Shown: positions 17,406 through 24,588 of the stretch, in pieces
Layout of the letters: every line of letters begins with the position of its first letter
Numbering within the stretch: the first letter of the stretch is position 1
Assembly (NCBI RefSeq): GCF_003627155.1
Contig: NZ_CP032621.1
Location: 62,001 to 126,000, forward strand
From: Streptococcus gwangjuense
Lineage (GTDB): Bacteria > Bacillota > Bacilli > Lactobacillales > Streptococcaceae
Direction of reading: 5' to 3'
Length of the DNA: 64,000 nt
Program-made: the position numbers and the translations under genes
Notes under the pieces: generated by a model
The model's database searches: none
What the model was told of the DNA's origin: nothing
Seen by the model: the letters and a program-made list of their open reading frames with translations, nothing else

Positions 17406-19033
17406 TAATCAAAGCACCCAAACAAATTAAAACTCCTTCCAATTTAAAAATAGCTGTACGCTATATTCTGAATGAAGCGAAAACACTTGTGTCAGAAACC
17501 GCAGAAAGTGATCTTGATTTTCCTCTTGTCTATCATAATGGTGAACTTCAAATGAAGCTAGTATCTGGCAATGGGATCTCTGATTTTAGCGTAGCAGATG
17601 AGGAAATGGTTATGACAAAATTGGCTGCAGCCTTTAAAAAAGGAGATGATGACTTGAAAGAATTATCTTCAGGAAAACAAGTATTGGCCCATCACATTAT
17701 CCAGTCTTTTTCTCCAGATGATAACTTGACTCCTGAGCAGGTTCATGAAATTGGCCGTCAAACGATGTTAGAATTGACAGGTGGAAATTATGAGTTTGTG
17801 ATCGCAACCCACACGGATAAAGATCATCTTCATAACCATATCATACTTAATACCACCAATACCTCAACGCTCAAGAAATTTCGTTGGGAAAAGAAAACCT
17901 TGAAAAATTTGAGAGGCATTTCGGACAAACATGCGGCACGATACGGCGCTAAAATTATTGAGCCTACTATGAAAAATTCTTATACAAAGTATTCTGCTTG
18001 GCGGAGACAAAATAATTATCGGTTTGAAATTAAGGAGCGTCTGGATTTTCTTCTGAAGCACTCTTTGTCGTTAGAAGATTTCAAACAAAAGTCAGCTGCG
18101 CTTAATCTTCAGATTGATTTCTCTGGAAAATTTGTGAAGTATAAATTGCTCGATCAGCCCCAACAAAGAAATGTCCGAGATGATACATTATCGAAGAAAG
18201 GACTCTATTCTCTTGAAAAAATAAAAGAGAGAATTTCTAAGAATCAGTTAGTTTTTGATGTGGAGGAATTGAAAGAACAATACCAAGAATCAAAAGAAAA
18301 AACGGCAAATGATTTTGAATTGAAATTGGAAGTGGAATCCTGGCAGGTCGAGCAAGAAAGCAAGCAAGGCATTTACGTGCAGATGGATATGGGAGCTTTA
18401 AATAGTGGTACAATTTTAATACCTTCTCATAAAGTTGATAAAAATGAGGATGGAAATTATACCATCTATATCAAAGAGAAAGACTATTTTTATTTTCTCA
18501 ATCCTGATCAATCACAAAAAAATCGGTACATGATGGGTTTGACTGTCGCAAGACAATTGGCCAAACAAAATGGTGAGACAGTCGTAACTAAAAATGCTCA
18601 AATTTCCTCTATACGTGAGCTGATTAAGGAATATAATTTCTTAGTCGAGCACGGCGTGACAGATGGAGCACAATTTCAACATTTGGAAAATCGTTTTAAT
18701 GAAAAGATTGAGATTACCCTGGAGGAATTAAGACAACTAGATGAGCGACTTGGACGTTATCATAAAATTGAAGGAGCACTTTTAGCCATCCAGAAATCTC
18801 CAGAAAATAGTCTTGTAGCGGTACAACTATTGGATGATTTAGGAGTTCCAAAAGATATGGGACTGGAAGATGTCAGTCAACTGATCAAACAATTCCAAAT
18901 TGAAAAAGGAGCCTTACAAGAGTTCTTTGATGATACATTAAAACATTACACAGATTATAGAGATGTTAAGGAGCACGTGCGTAGTCGTGAAGAGAAAGTT
19001 GACCGACGTTTTGAAGATGAAAAAACCTTGTAA
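17399..19033 (+). CDS. mobA: MOBP-type relaxase (MobA/VirD2-like)
   Basis: Relaxases nick oriT and stay bound to the 5' end of the transferred strand. The 544-residue product has the family's N-terminal nuclease: motif III HTDKDHLHNHIILN with metal-binding His138, His145 and His147, and a candidate catalytic Tyr in VRYILNEAKT near residue 22. Other conserved parts are VLAHHIIQSF and the GRQTMLELTGG stretch. The C-terminal half is charged and helical and probably contacts the secretion system. It overlaps mobC and is followed 49 bases later by the transposase gene. Confidence 0.95.
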   Translation: MVVIKAPKQIKTPSNLKIAVRYILNEAKTLVSETAESDLDFPLVYHNGELQMKLVSGNGISDFSVADEEMVMTKLAAAFKKGDDDLKELSSGKQVLAHHIIQSFSPDDNLTPEQVHEIGRQTMLELTGGNYEFVIATHTDKDHLHNHIILNTTNTSTLKKFRWEKKTLKNLRGISDKHAARYGAKIIEPTMKNSYTKYSAWRRQNNYRFEIKERLDFLLKHSLSLEDFKQKSAALNLQIDFSGKFVKYKLLDQPQQRNVRDDTLSKKGLYSLEKIKERISKNQLVFDVEELKEQYQESKEKTANDFELKLEVESWQVEQESKQGIYVQMDMGALNSGTILIPSHKVDKNEDGNYTIYIKEKDYFYFLNPDQSQKNRYMMGLTVARQLAKQNGETVVTKNAQISSIRELIKEYNFLVEHGVTDGAQFQHLENRFNEKIEITLEELRQLDERLGRYHKIEGALLAIQKSPENSLVAVQLLDDLGVPKDMGLEDVSQLIKQFQIEKGALQEFFDDTLKHYTDYRDVKEHVRSREEKVDRRFEDEKTL

Positions 19034-19046
19034 AAGTTTCTGATAT

Positions 19047-19075
19047 TTTCAATCTAGTCATGATTTCAGTACAAT
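19047..19075 (+). promoter_or_regulatory. candidate transposase promoter
   Basis: TTTCAA and TACAAT are 17 bases apart. The predicted transcript start (about 19082) coincides with the ATG at 19083, so the mRNA from this promoter would have almost no leader and no ribosome binding site. Confidence 0.5.
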
Positions 19076-19082
19076 AGAGAGT

Positions 19083-20375
19083 ATGTTTAGATTTGATGAA
19101 AAAGAATTTGTCGCAGAACTAGATCGCAAACGTAAGCAGCAATTCCTGAAGCGAGTAAGAGATTATGACGAGCAGATAGCTCCCACCATGAGACGGAGGG
19201 GATATAAACGGATAGATAGTACAGAGAGGACAGTTGTTTTTACATTTGGAGAGATGACCTTTTCTAGGAATCGCTGGCGAAAGGGAAAGAAAACTTGTTA
19301 TCCTGTTGATGAGTGGCTAGGCTTAGAAAAGTATATGCGTTATTCTCCTGAGTTGATTTTTCACATGGCAAAACACGCTTCCGTTTTATCCTACCGTGAA
19401 GTTTGTCGAACAGTTAAGATGGCTTATCGCCTAGAGATAACAAAGGATGCTGTGTTGAAGTCTGTAAAAATGGCAGGTAGACTCTTTTCAGAGAGGGAAC
19501 GTTATCGGCTGTTTAGAGGTGATGAGCAACCGAAAAAAATACAGGTAGATAAAATCTACCTGGAGGGAGATGGTGTGCTCGTCAAGACAACATCAAGCAA
19601 TGATGAACGACACAATACAGACTTAGCCCATTTCCTGATTCATACTGGAGCGAAGAAGGTTGGTAATAATCGGTATGTACTAGAGAATAAACATGAGATT
19701 ATCCATACAAGCCATGAACAAGCAAAGGAAGAATTGATAGACTATCTCTGCAATCATTTTGAAATCACTGATCGAACTCTTCTTATCACTAACTCGGACA
19801 ATGGTAAAGGATATTCTCGCAGAATATTTCAAGAAATTAAGAAGGTCCTACGGATTAAACGTCATGAGCATTTCTGGGATGCTTATCATGTCAATGAAGA
19901 ACTTAAAAGATTCCTGAAGCCGTACCCATCTACACTACTTGATCTTGCTTTTAGGGCCATCAAAAATCATCAGAAGAACCTGCTTCAGACCGTACTAGAT
20001 ACAGTTGAATCTCTCACAGAAAGTCAAGAAGCTCTTGATAATTTTTACAATTTTCGTAAGAAATTATTAAGAAATTTCTGTGACACTAGACCACCTAAAC
20101 TTAGAGGGTTATCCTCACGTGGTATCGGAGTAATGGAGAGTCAGCACCGAAAGGTTACTTACCGTATGAAACATCGAGGGATGTATTGGTCCATCGAAGG
20201 GGCTTGTACTATGTCCAGAATGATACTCCTTGAACGAATTGATCAGCTATACAATCTATTTTTTGGATCTTGGAGACAAGAGTATGAAGAATTTAGGGAT
20301 ACGGGACTAGGTGCAGGATTTCGTATTAACCATAGGCCGCACAAAGCTGTTATCAGAAAAAGAGGGCATAAATAA
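19083..20375 (+). CDS. DDE transposase, ISLre2/UPF0236-like, of a TnGBS-type element
   Basis: The 430-residue product looks like an ISLre2/UPF0236-type transposase: Arg/Lys-rich N-terminus, MTFSRNRWRKGKKTCYPVDEWLG, then candidate catalytic acids in YLEGDGVLVK (Asp), LLITNSDNGKGYS (Asp) and GVMESQHRKVTYRMK (Glu). Such enzymes cut and join DNA at short terminal repeats. It is last in the element and co-directional with the relaxase, 49 bases after it, which suggests it belongs to the ICE as in TnGBS rather than to a separate IS; no terminal repeats are obvious between the two genes. The start has only a weak AGAGAG site. The length is complete. Confidence 0.85.
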   Translation: MFRFDEKEFVAELDRKRKQQFLKRVRDYDEQIAPTMRRRGYKRIDSTERTVVFTFGEMTFSRNRWRKGKKTCYPVDEWLGLEKYMRYSPELIFHMAKHASVLSYREVCRTVKMAYRLEITKDAVLKSVKMAGRLFSERERYRLFRGDEQPKKIQVDKIYLEGDGVLVKTTSSNDERHNTDLAHFLIHTGAKKVGNNRYVLENKHEIIHTSHEQAKEELIDYLCNHFEITDRTLLITNSDNGKGYSRRIFQEIKKVLRIKRHEHFWDAYHVNEELKRFLKPYPSTLLDLAFRAIKNHQKNLLQTVLDTVESLTESQEALDNFYNFRKKLLRNFCDTRPPKLRGLSSRGIGVMESQHRKVTYRMKHRGMYWSIEGACTMSRMILLERIDQLYNLFFGSWRQEYEEFRDTGLGAGFRINHRPHKAVIRKRGHK

Positions 20376-20395
20376 TACAAAAAGGCAGACAAAAG

Positions 20396-20428
20396 CCTCT
20401 AAAAAAAGATTTTTTTAGAGGTGTTTTT
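20396..20428 (+). terminator. terminator after the transposase gene
   Basis: CCTCTAAAAAAA (20396-20407) and TTTTTTTAGAGG (20410-20421) are perfect 12-base complements around GA, followed by TGTTTTTGT. It would stop transcripts leaving the element, and may also lie within the element terminus. Confidence 0.7.
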
Positions 20429-20450
20429 GTCATGTTTTTATACAAAATAG

Positions 20451-20479
20451 TTGCTTTTTTGCCTAATGTGTGTTACAAT
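20451..20479 (+). promoter_or_regulatory. plus-strand promoter of the convergent small-RNA locus
   Basis: TTGCTT, a 17-base spacer, and TACAAT with an upstream TGT (extended -10). The predicted start is near 20486. It faces the minus-strand promoter at 20574-20603. Confidence 0.7.
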
Positions 20480-20490
20480 AATAGAGTAAA

Positions 20491-20567
20491 TAAAAACGAA
20501 AAAGGTGTAGAAGCAGCAACTTCTACACCACCGATTAAGACAAACACACACTTTGCTTAATCAGTCA
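20491..20567 (-). ncRNA. candidate small antisense RNA of about 75 nt with its own terminator
   Basis: A near-consensus minus-strand promoter (20574-20603) predicts a start near 20567. The RNA holds the GATTAAG stem and then the 10-bp CTTCTACACC-type hairpin, directly followed on this strand by TTTTTCGTTTTTA, a textbook intrinsic terminator. The size and shape resemble antitoxin RNAs of type I toxin systems, but I found no Fst-like toxin ORF beside it. Confidence 0.6.
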
Positions 20568-20573
20568 AACAAT

Positions 20574-20603
20574 ATTGTAGCATAAATAGTGCAATATAGT
20601 CAA
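20574..20603 (-). promoter_or_regulatory. minus-strand promoter of the small-RNA locus
   Basis: Read on the minus strand: TTGACT, an 18-base spacer, and TACAAT preceded by TGC (extended -10). This is among the best promoter matches in the window. Confidence 0.75.
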
Positions 20604-20606
20604 GGG

Positions 20607-20641
20607 CTGGGGTAAAGTGAGGAACTTTTTCCAGTTTTTTT
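20607..20641 (+). terminator. candidate terminator of the plus-strand small RNA
   Basis: CTGG/CCAG ends plus an inner AAAG/CTTT pairing with internal mismatches, followed by seven T at 20635-20641. It is weaker than the minus-strand terminator. Confidence 0.5.
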
Positions 20642-20727
20642 GTCTGAAAAATCTCGCTTTCTTATTGAGTTATAAGGATATTTGATTATTCCCAAAAATT
20701 TAGACACAAACAAATCTTTCAATTCCC

Positions 20728-20756
20728 TTGCAAAAATGAAGAAAGTGTGATAACAT
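20728..20756 (+). promoter_or_regulatory. rpmB promoter and leader with two palindromes
   Basis: TTGCAA, a 17-base spacer, and TAACAT with TGA before it. The short leader contains the palindromes GTGCTAGCAC (about 20769-20778) and TATTAGATCTAATA (20788-20801), the latter touching the AGGAGG ribosome binding site, so leader folding could influence L28 translation. Confidence 0.6.
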
Positions 20757-20814
20757 AGTACGGTATGTGGTGCTAGCACATCCGCTATATTAGATCTAAT
20801 AGGAGGAAAACACA

Positions 20815-21003
20815 ATGGCTAAAGTATGTTACTTTACAGGTCGTAAGACTGTATCAGGAAACAACCGTTCACACGCGATGAACCAAACAAAACGTGCCGT
20901 AAAACCAAACCTTCAAAAAGTTACTGTTCTTATCGATGGTAAACCTAAAAAAGTTTGGGCTTCAGCTCGTGCTTTGAAATCAGGTAAAGTTGAACGCGTT
21001 TAA
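20815..21003 (+). CDS. rpmB: 50S ribosomal protein L28 (bL28)
   Basis: The 62-residue basic protein has the L28 signature: [36 protein letters not shown] and the C-terminal [15 protein letters not shown]. It is a component of the large ribosomal subunit. The ATG follows AGGAGGAAAACACA. The gene is transcribed alone, from its own promoter to the terminator at 21014-21040. It is the first chromosomal gene to the right of the conjugative element. Confidence 0.98.
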   Translation: MAKVCYFTGRKTVSGNNRSHAMNQTKRAVKPNLQKVTVLIDGKPKKVWASARALKSGKVERV

Positions 21004-21013
21004 TAATAAAAGT

Positions 21014-21040
21014 AAGGAGACCTTAGGGTCTTTTTTCTTT
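21014..21040 (+). terminator. rpmB terminator
   Basis: AAGGAGACC and GGTCTTTTT pair over nine positions (two G-T) around TTAG and run into a T-rich tract. Confidence 0.75.
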
Positions 21041-21101
21041 TACTGTAGATATAAAATCATTTGAAAAATAGAGTAAATATCCGCCGATACAGTATTCTGC
21101 T

Positions 21102-21130
21102 TTTACACTTGGGCTGAAATATGATAAAAT
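21102..21130 (+). promoter_or_regulatory. promoter of the asp23-fakA operon
   Basis: TTTACA, a 17-base spacer, and TAAAAT preceded by TGA (extended -10), 28 bases before the start of the Asp23-family gene. Confidence 0.75.
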
Positions 21131-21158
21131 AGAGTATCAACTAGTTGAGGTAAAAAGG

Positions 21159-21524
21159 ATGACTGTAAAAATTAATACAAAAGATGGTCAAATCGAACTA
21201 ACAGATGAAGTGATTGCAACTGTCGTAGGCGGTGCAACAACTGAGATTTTTGGTGTGGTCGGTATGGCTAGTAAAAAAGCCCTCAAAGATAATTTCCAAG
21301 CCCTTCTAGGTAAGGAAAATTATTCTAAAGGTGTCGTCGTAAAAGCGGCCGAAGATGGCAGTATTGCAGTTGATGTATATACCGTGTTGAGCTACGGAAC
21401 AAAGATTAGCGAAGTGTCAAAAAACATTCAAGAGCGTGTTCGTTTTAGCTTGGAAAACCAGCTTGGAATTACTGCTCAGACTGTAAATGTCTACATTCAA
21501 AATATCAAAGTTGTAGGAGAATAA
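21159..21524 (+). CDS. Asp23/Gls24 family envelope stress protein
   Basis: The 121-residue DUF322 protein (MTVKINTKDGQIELTDEVIATVVGGATTEIFGVVGMASKK) has the usual small alpha/beta fold and no membrane helix. Members of this family are linked to the cell envelope and alkaline or general stress, and those encoded beside fakA are conserved across Firmicutes. The start follows GAGGTAAAAAGG. The gene is two bases from the fakA start and shares its promoter, which implies a job tied to fatty-acid activation or the membrane. The exact role is not known. Confidence 0.92.
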   Translation: MTVKINTKDGQIELTDEVIATVVGGATTEIFGVVGMASKKALKDNFQALLGKENYSKGVVVKAAEDGSIAVDVYTVLSYGTKISEVSKNIQERVRFSLENQLGITAQTVNVYIQNIKVVGE

Positions 21525-21526
21525 CC

Positions 21527-23194
21527 GTGTCAAAAATTACTACTAGCTTATTTCAAGAAATGGTGCAGGCTGCATCAACTCGCTTGAATAAGCAAGCTGA
21601 ATATGTCAATTCATTAAACGTCTTTCCAGTTCCAGATGGAGATACTGGGACAAATATGGGAATGACCATTGAAAATGGTGCTAAAGAAGTTGCAGACAAG
21701 CCAGCTTCTACAGTTGGCGAGGTAGCGAGCATTCTTGCCAAAGGTCTTTTGATGGGTGCGCGTGGAAACTCAGGCGTTATTACGTCTCAGCTTTTCCGTG
21801 GATTTTCACAAGCTATCAAGGATAAAGACGAGTTAACAGGTCAAGACTTGGCCCTTGCCTTCCAATCAGGTGTAGAAGTTGCCTATAAAGCAGTGATGAA
21901 ACCAGTTGAAGGAACGATTTTGACAGTTTCTCGTGGGGCAGCTATCGGTGCCAAGAAAAAGGCTGAGCAAACAGATGATGCTGTTGAAGTCATGCGCGCA
22001 GCTTTAGAAGGTGCTAAAACAGCCCTAGCTAAAACGCCAGATATGCTTCCAGTATTGAAAGAAGTTGGCGTTGTGGACTCAGGTGGTCAAGGATTGGTCT
22101 TCATCTACGAAGGTTTCCTTTCAGCCCTTACTGGCGAATATATTGCATCTGAGGACTTTGTAGCGACTCCGGCCAACATGAGTGAAATGATCAATGCAGA
22201 GCACCACAAGTCTGTAGCTGGTCACGTAGCGACTGAGGACATTACCTTTGGTTACTGTACTGAAATCATGGTAGCTCTTAAGCAAGGTCCAACCTATGCT
22301 AAAGATTTTGATTACAATGAATTTCGTAACTACTTGAATGAACTTGGAGATTCTCTCCTTGTTGTCAATGATGATGAAATTGTCAAAGTCCATGTCCATA
22401 CAGAAGATCCAGGACTTGTTATGCAAGAAGGTCTCAAATATGGTAGCTTGGTCAAGGTAAAAGTTGACAATATGCGTAACCAACACGAAGCGCAGGTTGA
22501 GAAAGAAGCTGCCCAAGTTAGCAAGCCTGCTGAAGAAAAAGAGTATGCTTTGATTGCTGTAGTGGCTGGTAAAGGTCTAGCAGATATCTTCCGTTCTCAA
22601 GGTGTTGATTATGTTATCGAAGGCGGTCAAACTATGAACCCTTCAACAGAAGACTTTATCAAGGCTGTTGAACAGGTCAATGCCCGTAACATTATCTTCC
22701 TGCCAAACAACAAAAATATTTTCATGGCAGCTCAATCTGCAGCAGAAGTTTTGGAACAACCAGCAGTAGTGGTGGAAGCTCGTACTTTGCCACAAGGTTT
22801 GACAAGTCTTCTTGCCTTTGATCCAAGCAAGTCCATCGAAGAAAACCAAGAGCGTATGACTGCTGCTCTTAGCGATGTCGTTAGCGGAAGCGTCACAACA
22901 GCTGTGCGTGATACAACAATCGATGGTTTAGAAATCCATGAAAACGATAATCTTGGTATGGTTGATGGGAAAATTCTCGTGTCAAACCCTGACATGCACC
23001 AAACCTTGACTGAAACATTGAAACATATGTTGGATGAAGATAGTGAAATCGTCACCTTCTATGTTGGTGAAGACGGAAGCGAAGAACTTGCCAATGAAAT
23101 TGCCCAAGAAATCGCAGAAGAATTCGAAGATGTTGAAGTAGAGATTCACCAAGGCCAACAACCAGTTTACCCATACCTATTTAGTGTGGAATAA
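21527..23194 (+). CDS. fakA: fatty acid kinase catalytic subunit FakA (DAK2/DhaL domain)
   Basis: FakA phosphorylates fatty acids held by FakB proteins, feeding exogenous fatty acids into phospholipid synthesis. The 555-residue product has an N-terminal DhaL kinase domain (FPVPDGDTGTNMGMTIENG with the metal-binding Asp residues, and LLMGARGNSGVITSQLFRGF), a middle domain (about 210-310; VKVHVHTEDPG), and a C-terminal DegV-like domain (DVVSGSVTTAVRD). Translation starts at GTG 21527. It is coupled to the Asp23-family gene and ends at a strong terminator. The next operon encodes a DesK/DesR-like regulator, which is suggestive of membrane-lipid sensing. Confidence 0.93.
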   Translation: MSKITTSLFQEMVQAASTRLNKQAEYVNSLNVFPVPDGDTGTNMGMTIENGAKEVADKPASTVGEVASILAKGLLMGARGNSGVITSQLFRGFSQAIKDKDELTGQDLALAFQSGVEVAYKAVMKPVEGTILTVSRGAAIGAKKKAEQTDDAVEVMRAALEGAKTALAKTPDMLPVLKEVGVVDSGGQGLVFIYEGFLSALTGEYIASEDFVATPANMSEMINAEHHKSVAGHVATEDITFGYCTEIMVALKQGPTYAKDFDYNEFRNYLNELGDSLLVVNDDEIVKVHVHTEDPGLVMQEGLKYGSLVKVKVDNMRNQHEAQVEKEAAQVSKPAEEKEYALIAVVAGKGLADIFRSQGVDYVIEGGQTMNPSTEDFIKAVEQVNARNIIFLPNNKNIFMAAQSAAEVLEQPAVVVEARTLPQGLTSLLAFDPSKSIEENQERMTAALSDVVSGSVTTAVRDTTIDGLEIHENDNLGMVDGKILVSNPDMHQTLTETLKHMLDEDSEIVTFYVGEDGSEELANEIAQEIAEEFEDVEVEIHQGQQPVYPYLFSVE

Positions 23195-23210
23195 AAATTT
23201 AATAGATTAA

Positions 23211-23242
23211 AAAGAAAGTTGATTTTACAACTTTCTTTTTTT
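23211..23242 (+). terminator. fakA terminator
   Basis: AAAGAAAGTTG and CAACTTTCTTT form a perfect 11-bp stem with a six-base loop, then T7. Confidence 0.9.
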
Positions 23243-23270
23243 ATGACATTTGTCATATTTCCTCATGACA
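23243..23270. promoter_or_regulatory. candidate operator with repeated ATGACA half-sites
   Basis: ATGACA occurs at 23243 and 23265, 22 bases apart (two helical turns), and inverted as TGTCAT at 23251, giving the palindrome ATGACATTTGTCAT. It lies about 35 bases upstream of a TATACT at 23304. The likely binder is the NarL-type regulator encoded at 26425; this is inference from position. Confidence 0.5.
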
Positions 23271-23333
23271 GAAGCTTCTAGTGACTATACCTTCAAAGAA
23301 TTATACTAGATGTATCAAATGGAGGAAGAAAAA

Positions 23334-23525
23334 ATGAAACATAAAGTAATTGTCGCAATGAGTTTAGTAGCAGCAGGAGTCATGACTTATCTCATGTTCT
23401 CAGGATTGGACGAAGACTTCTATCATTTTCCTTGGGAACTATTTGCAGGATTTGGCATGATGTCTTGGTTGATCCGAGAAGGCTTGAAATTGGTCTCGGA
23501 TGTGAAAAAGGAGTTTGAAAAATGA
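23334..23525 (+). CDS. small two-helix membrane protein
   Basis: This 63-residue protein has two hydrophobic segments (about 4-22 and 32-50) separated by an acidic loop, LDEDFYHFPWE. The start at 23334 is chosen because GGAGG lies eight bases upstream; the frame could be extended to 23310. Its stop overlaps the start of the next small membrane gene (23522). It is the first gene of an operon ending in an ABC transporter and a two-component system. The size and position suggest an accessory or sensor partner of the histidine kinase or transporter. The family is not recognised. Confidence 0.65.
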   Translation: MKHKVIVAMSLVAAGVMTYLMFSGLDEDFYHFPWELFAGFGMMSWLIREGLKLVSDVKKEFEK

Positions 23526-23716
23526 AAAAAGCGTTTCTCTATCTTTTTATTGGACTATCACTAGTGGTATGGTTGGTAGAAATGTTTACAGGTTGGTTTG
23601 ATCAAGCCTTCCTTCACCAATTCATCCGTGGTGCCTGGGGATTAGGATTTATGATTTTTATCGCCTTTCCGATGGGAAAGGAGTGGCTGAAAGGAGAATA
23701 TCATGAACATGATTAA
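23522..23716 (+). CDS. small two-helix membrane protein
   Basis: The 64-residue protein has two hydrophobic stretches (about 4-24 and 36-52) and a charged tail, KGEYHEHD. It overlaps the upstream gene by ATGA and the ABC ATPase gene by 14 bases, so all three are probably translated together. The similar length and topology of the two neighbours suggest a divergent pair. No known domain is recognised. Confidence 0.65.
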   Translation: MKKAFLYLFIGLSLVVWLVEMFTGWFDQAFLHQFIRGAWGLGFMIFIAFPMGKEWLKGEYHEHD

Positions 23717-24587
23717 GGTAGAAAGCTTAAATAAAATCATCAAGGGCAAGGCTATTTTGAAGGATATTTCCTTTGAGGTAGCTGAAGGTGAATGCATTGC
23801 CTTGATTGGGCCAAATGGAGCTGGTAAGACGACACTCTTGGACTGTTTGCTTGGAGATAAATTGCTCACCAGTGGGCAAGTATCCATCCAAGGCTTGCCA
23901 GTGACGAGTTCTCAGTTAGACTACACAAGATCCTACCTGCCTCAAGAAAATGTCATCGTTCAGAAATTAAAGGTCAAAGAGTTGATTGCTTTCTTTCAAC
24001 GTATCTATCCAAATCCCTTGAGTAACCAGGAAATCGATCAACTATTGCAATTTTACCAGCAACAGAAAGAGCAATTTGCAGAAAAATTGTCAGGTGGACA
24101 AAAGCGTCTTTTCTCTTTTGTCTTGACCTTAATTGGGCGACCAAAGCTAGTCTTTTTAGATGAGCCGACTGCGGCCATGGATACTTCAACCCGTCAACGC
24201 TTTTGGGAAATTGTTCAGGAACTAAAAGCTAAGGGAGTTACCATTCTCTATTCCTCCCATTATATCGAAGAGGTAGAGCATACAGCGGACCGAATCTTGG
24301 TCTTGAATAAGGGAGAGTTGATTCGTGACACGACGCCTCTAGCCATGCGTAGTGAGGAGATTGAAAAGCATTTTATTCTTCCTTTGGCTTACAAGGAAGT
24401 CGTTGAGCCGTCAAACTTGGTTGAAAACTGGGTACAAAAACAAGATGCCTTACAAGTAGTCACACGTGAAGCGGATGCTTTTTGGCAACTGTTAGTGCAA
24501 GCAGGATGTAGAATACAAGAAATCGAAGTTAATAATCGTAGTTTGTTGGATACAATCTTTGAAGAAACGCAGAAGGGAGATAACTAA
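23703..24587 (+). CDS. ABC transporter ATP-binding protein
   Basis: The 294-residue nucleotide-binding subunit has Walker A GPNGAGKT, a Q-loop in YLPQENVIVQ, signature LSGGQKRL, Walker B LVFLDEPTAAMD, and the switch His in YSSHYIEEVEH. A C-terminal extension of about 80 residues follows, as in DrrA-type drug or lipid exporters. It pairs with the permease encoded just downstream to form an ABC-2 type exporter. AAAGGAG precedes the ATG. The substrate is not evident; the neighbouring DesKR-like system suggests lipid or membrane-active molecules. Confidence 0.92.
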   Translation: MNMIKVESLNKIIKGKAILKDISFEVAEGECIALIGPNGAGKTTLLDCLLGDKLLTSGQVSIQGLPVTSSQLDYTRSYLPQENVIVQKLKVKELIAFFQRIYPNPLSNQEIDQLLQFYQQQKEQFAEKLSGGQKRLFSFVLTLIGRPKLVFLDEPTAAMDTSTRQRFWEIVQELKAKGVTILYSSHYIEEVEHTADRILVLNKGELIRDTTPLAMRSEEIEKHFILPLAYKEVVEPSNLVENWVQKQDALQVVTREADAFWQLLVQAGCRIQEIEVNNRSLLDTIFEETQKGDN

Positions 24588-24588
24588 G

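Larger units (their letters stand above)
1..20440 (+). mobile_element. right-hand part of an integrative conjugative element with a DDE transposase (TnGBS-like)
   Basis: Co-directional genes encode type IV secretion parts (VirB6-like, PrgI, VirB4, VirB1-like hydrolase, VirB8-like, VirD4), DNA processing parts (MobC, MOBP relaxase) and, last, an ISLre2/UPF0236-like DDE transposase. The left end, any replication module and cargo lie outside the window. TnGBS elements of streptococci are known to pair conjugation genes with a DDE transposase and to insert upstream of sigma-A promoters; the family assignment here is inferred from gene content. The right end is placed near 20435-20440 because a strong promoter begins at 20451 and chromosomal rpmB follows. 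I could not define terminal repeats, because the left end is missing. The alternative is a Tn5252-like element with a separate IS inserted at its end. Confidence 0.8.
20486..20641 (+). ncRNA. candidate plus-strand structured RNA
   Basis: Starting from the promoter at 20451-20479, the RNA would contain a perfect 10-bp hairpin (GGTGTAGAAG at 20504-20513 with CTTCTACACC at 20520-20529) and a second stem (GATTAAG-CAAA at 20533-20544 with TTTGCTTAATC at 20551-20561, one bulge). It would end at a hairpin with a seven-T tract at 20607-20641. It has no convincing ribosome binding site plus ORF downstream of the start. It is fully complementary to the minus-strand RNA over the hairpins. Confidence 0.5.

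Noticed and set aside
19034-19082. Separate IS boundary between relaxase and transposase
   Set aside because: No inverted repeat shared with the region after 20375 was seen in this 49-base gap, so a stand-alone IS is not supported, although it is not excluded.
20432-20560. 42-codon plus-strand ORF (starts MFLYKIVAFLPNVCYNN) across the small-RNA hairpins
   Set aside because: Its start lies upstream of the predicted transcript start, its ribosome site is inside the transposase terminator, and the perfect hairpin explains the sequence better than coding. It is kept only as an alternative.
20600-20815. 71-codon minus-strand ORF upstream of rpmB
   Set aside because: It has no ribosome binding site, overlaps the rpmB promoter and leader, and its composition is not protein-like.
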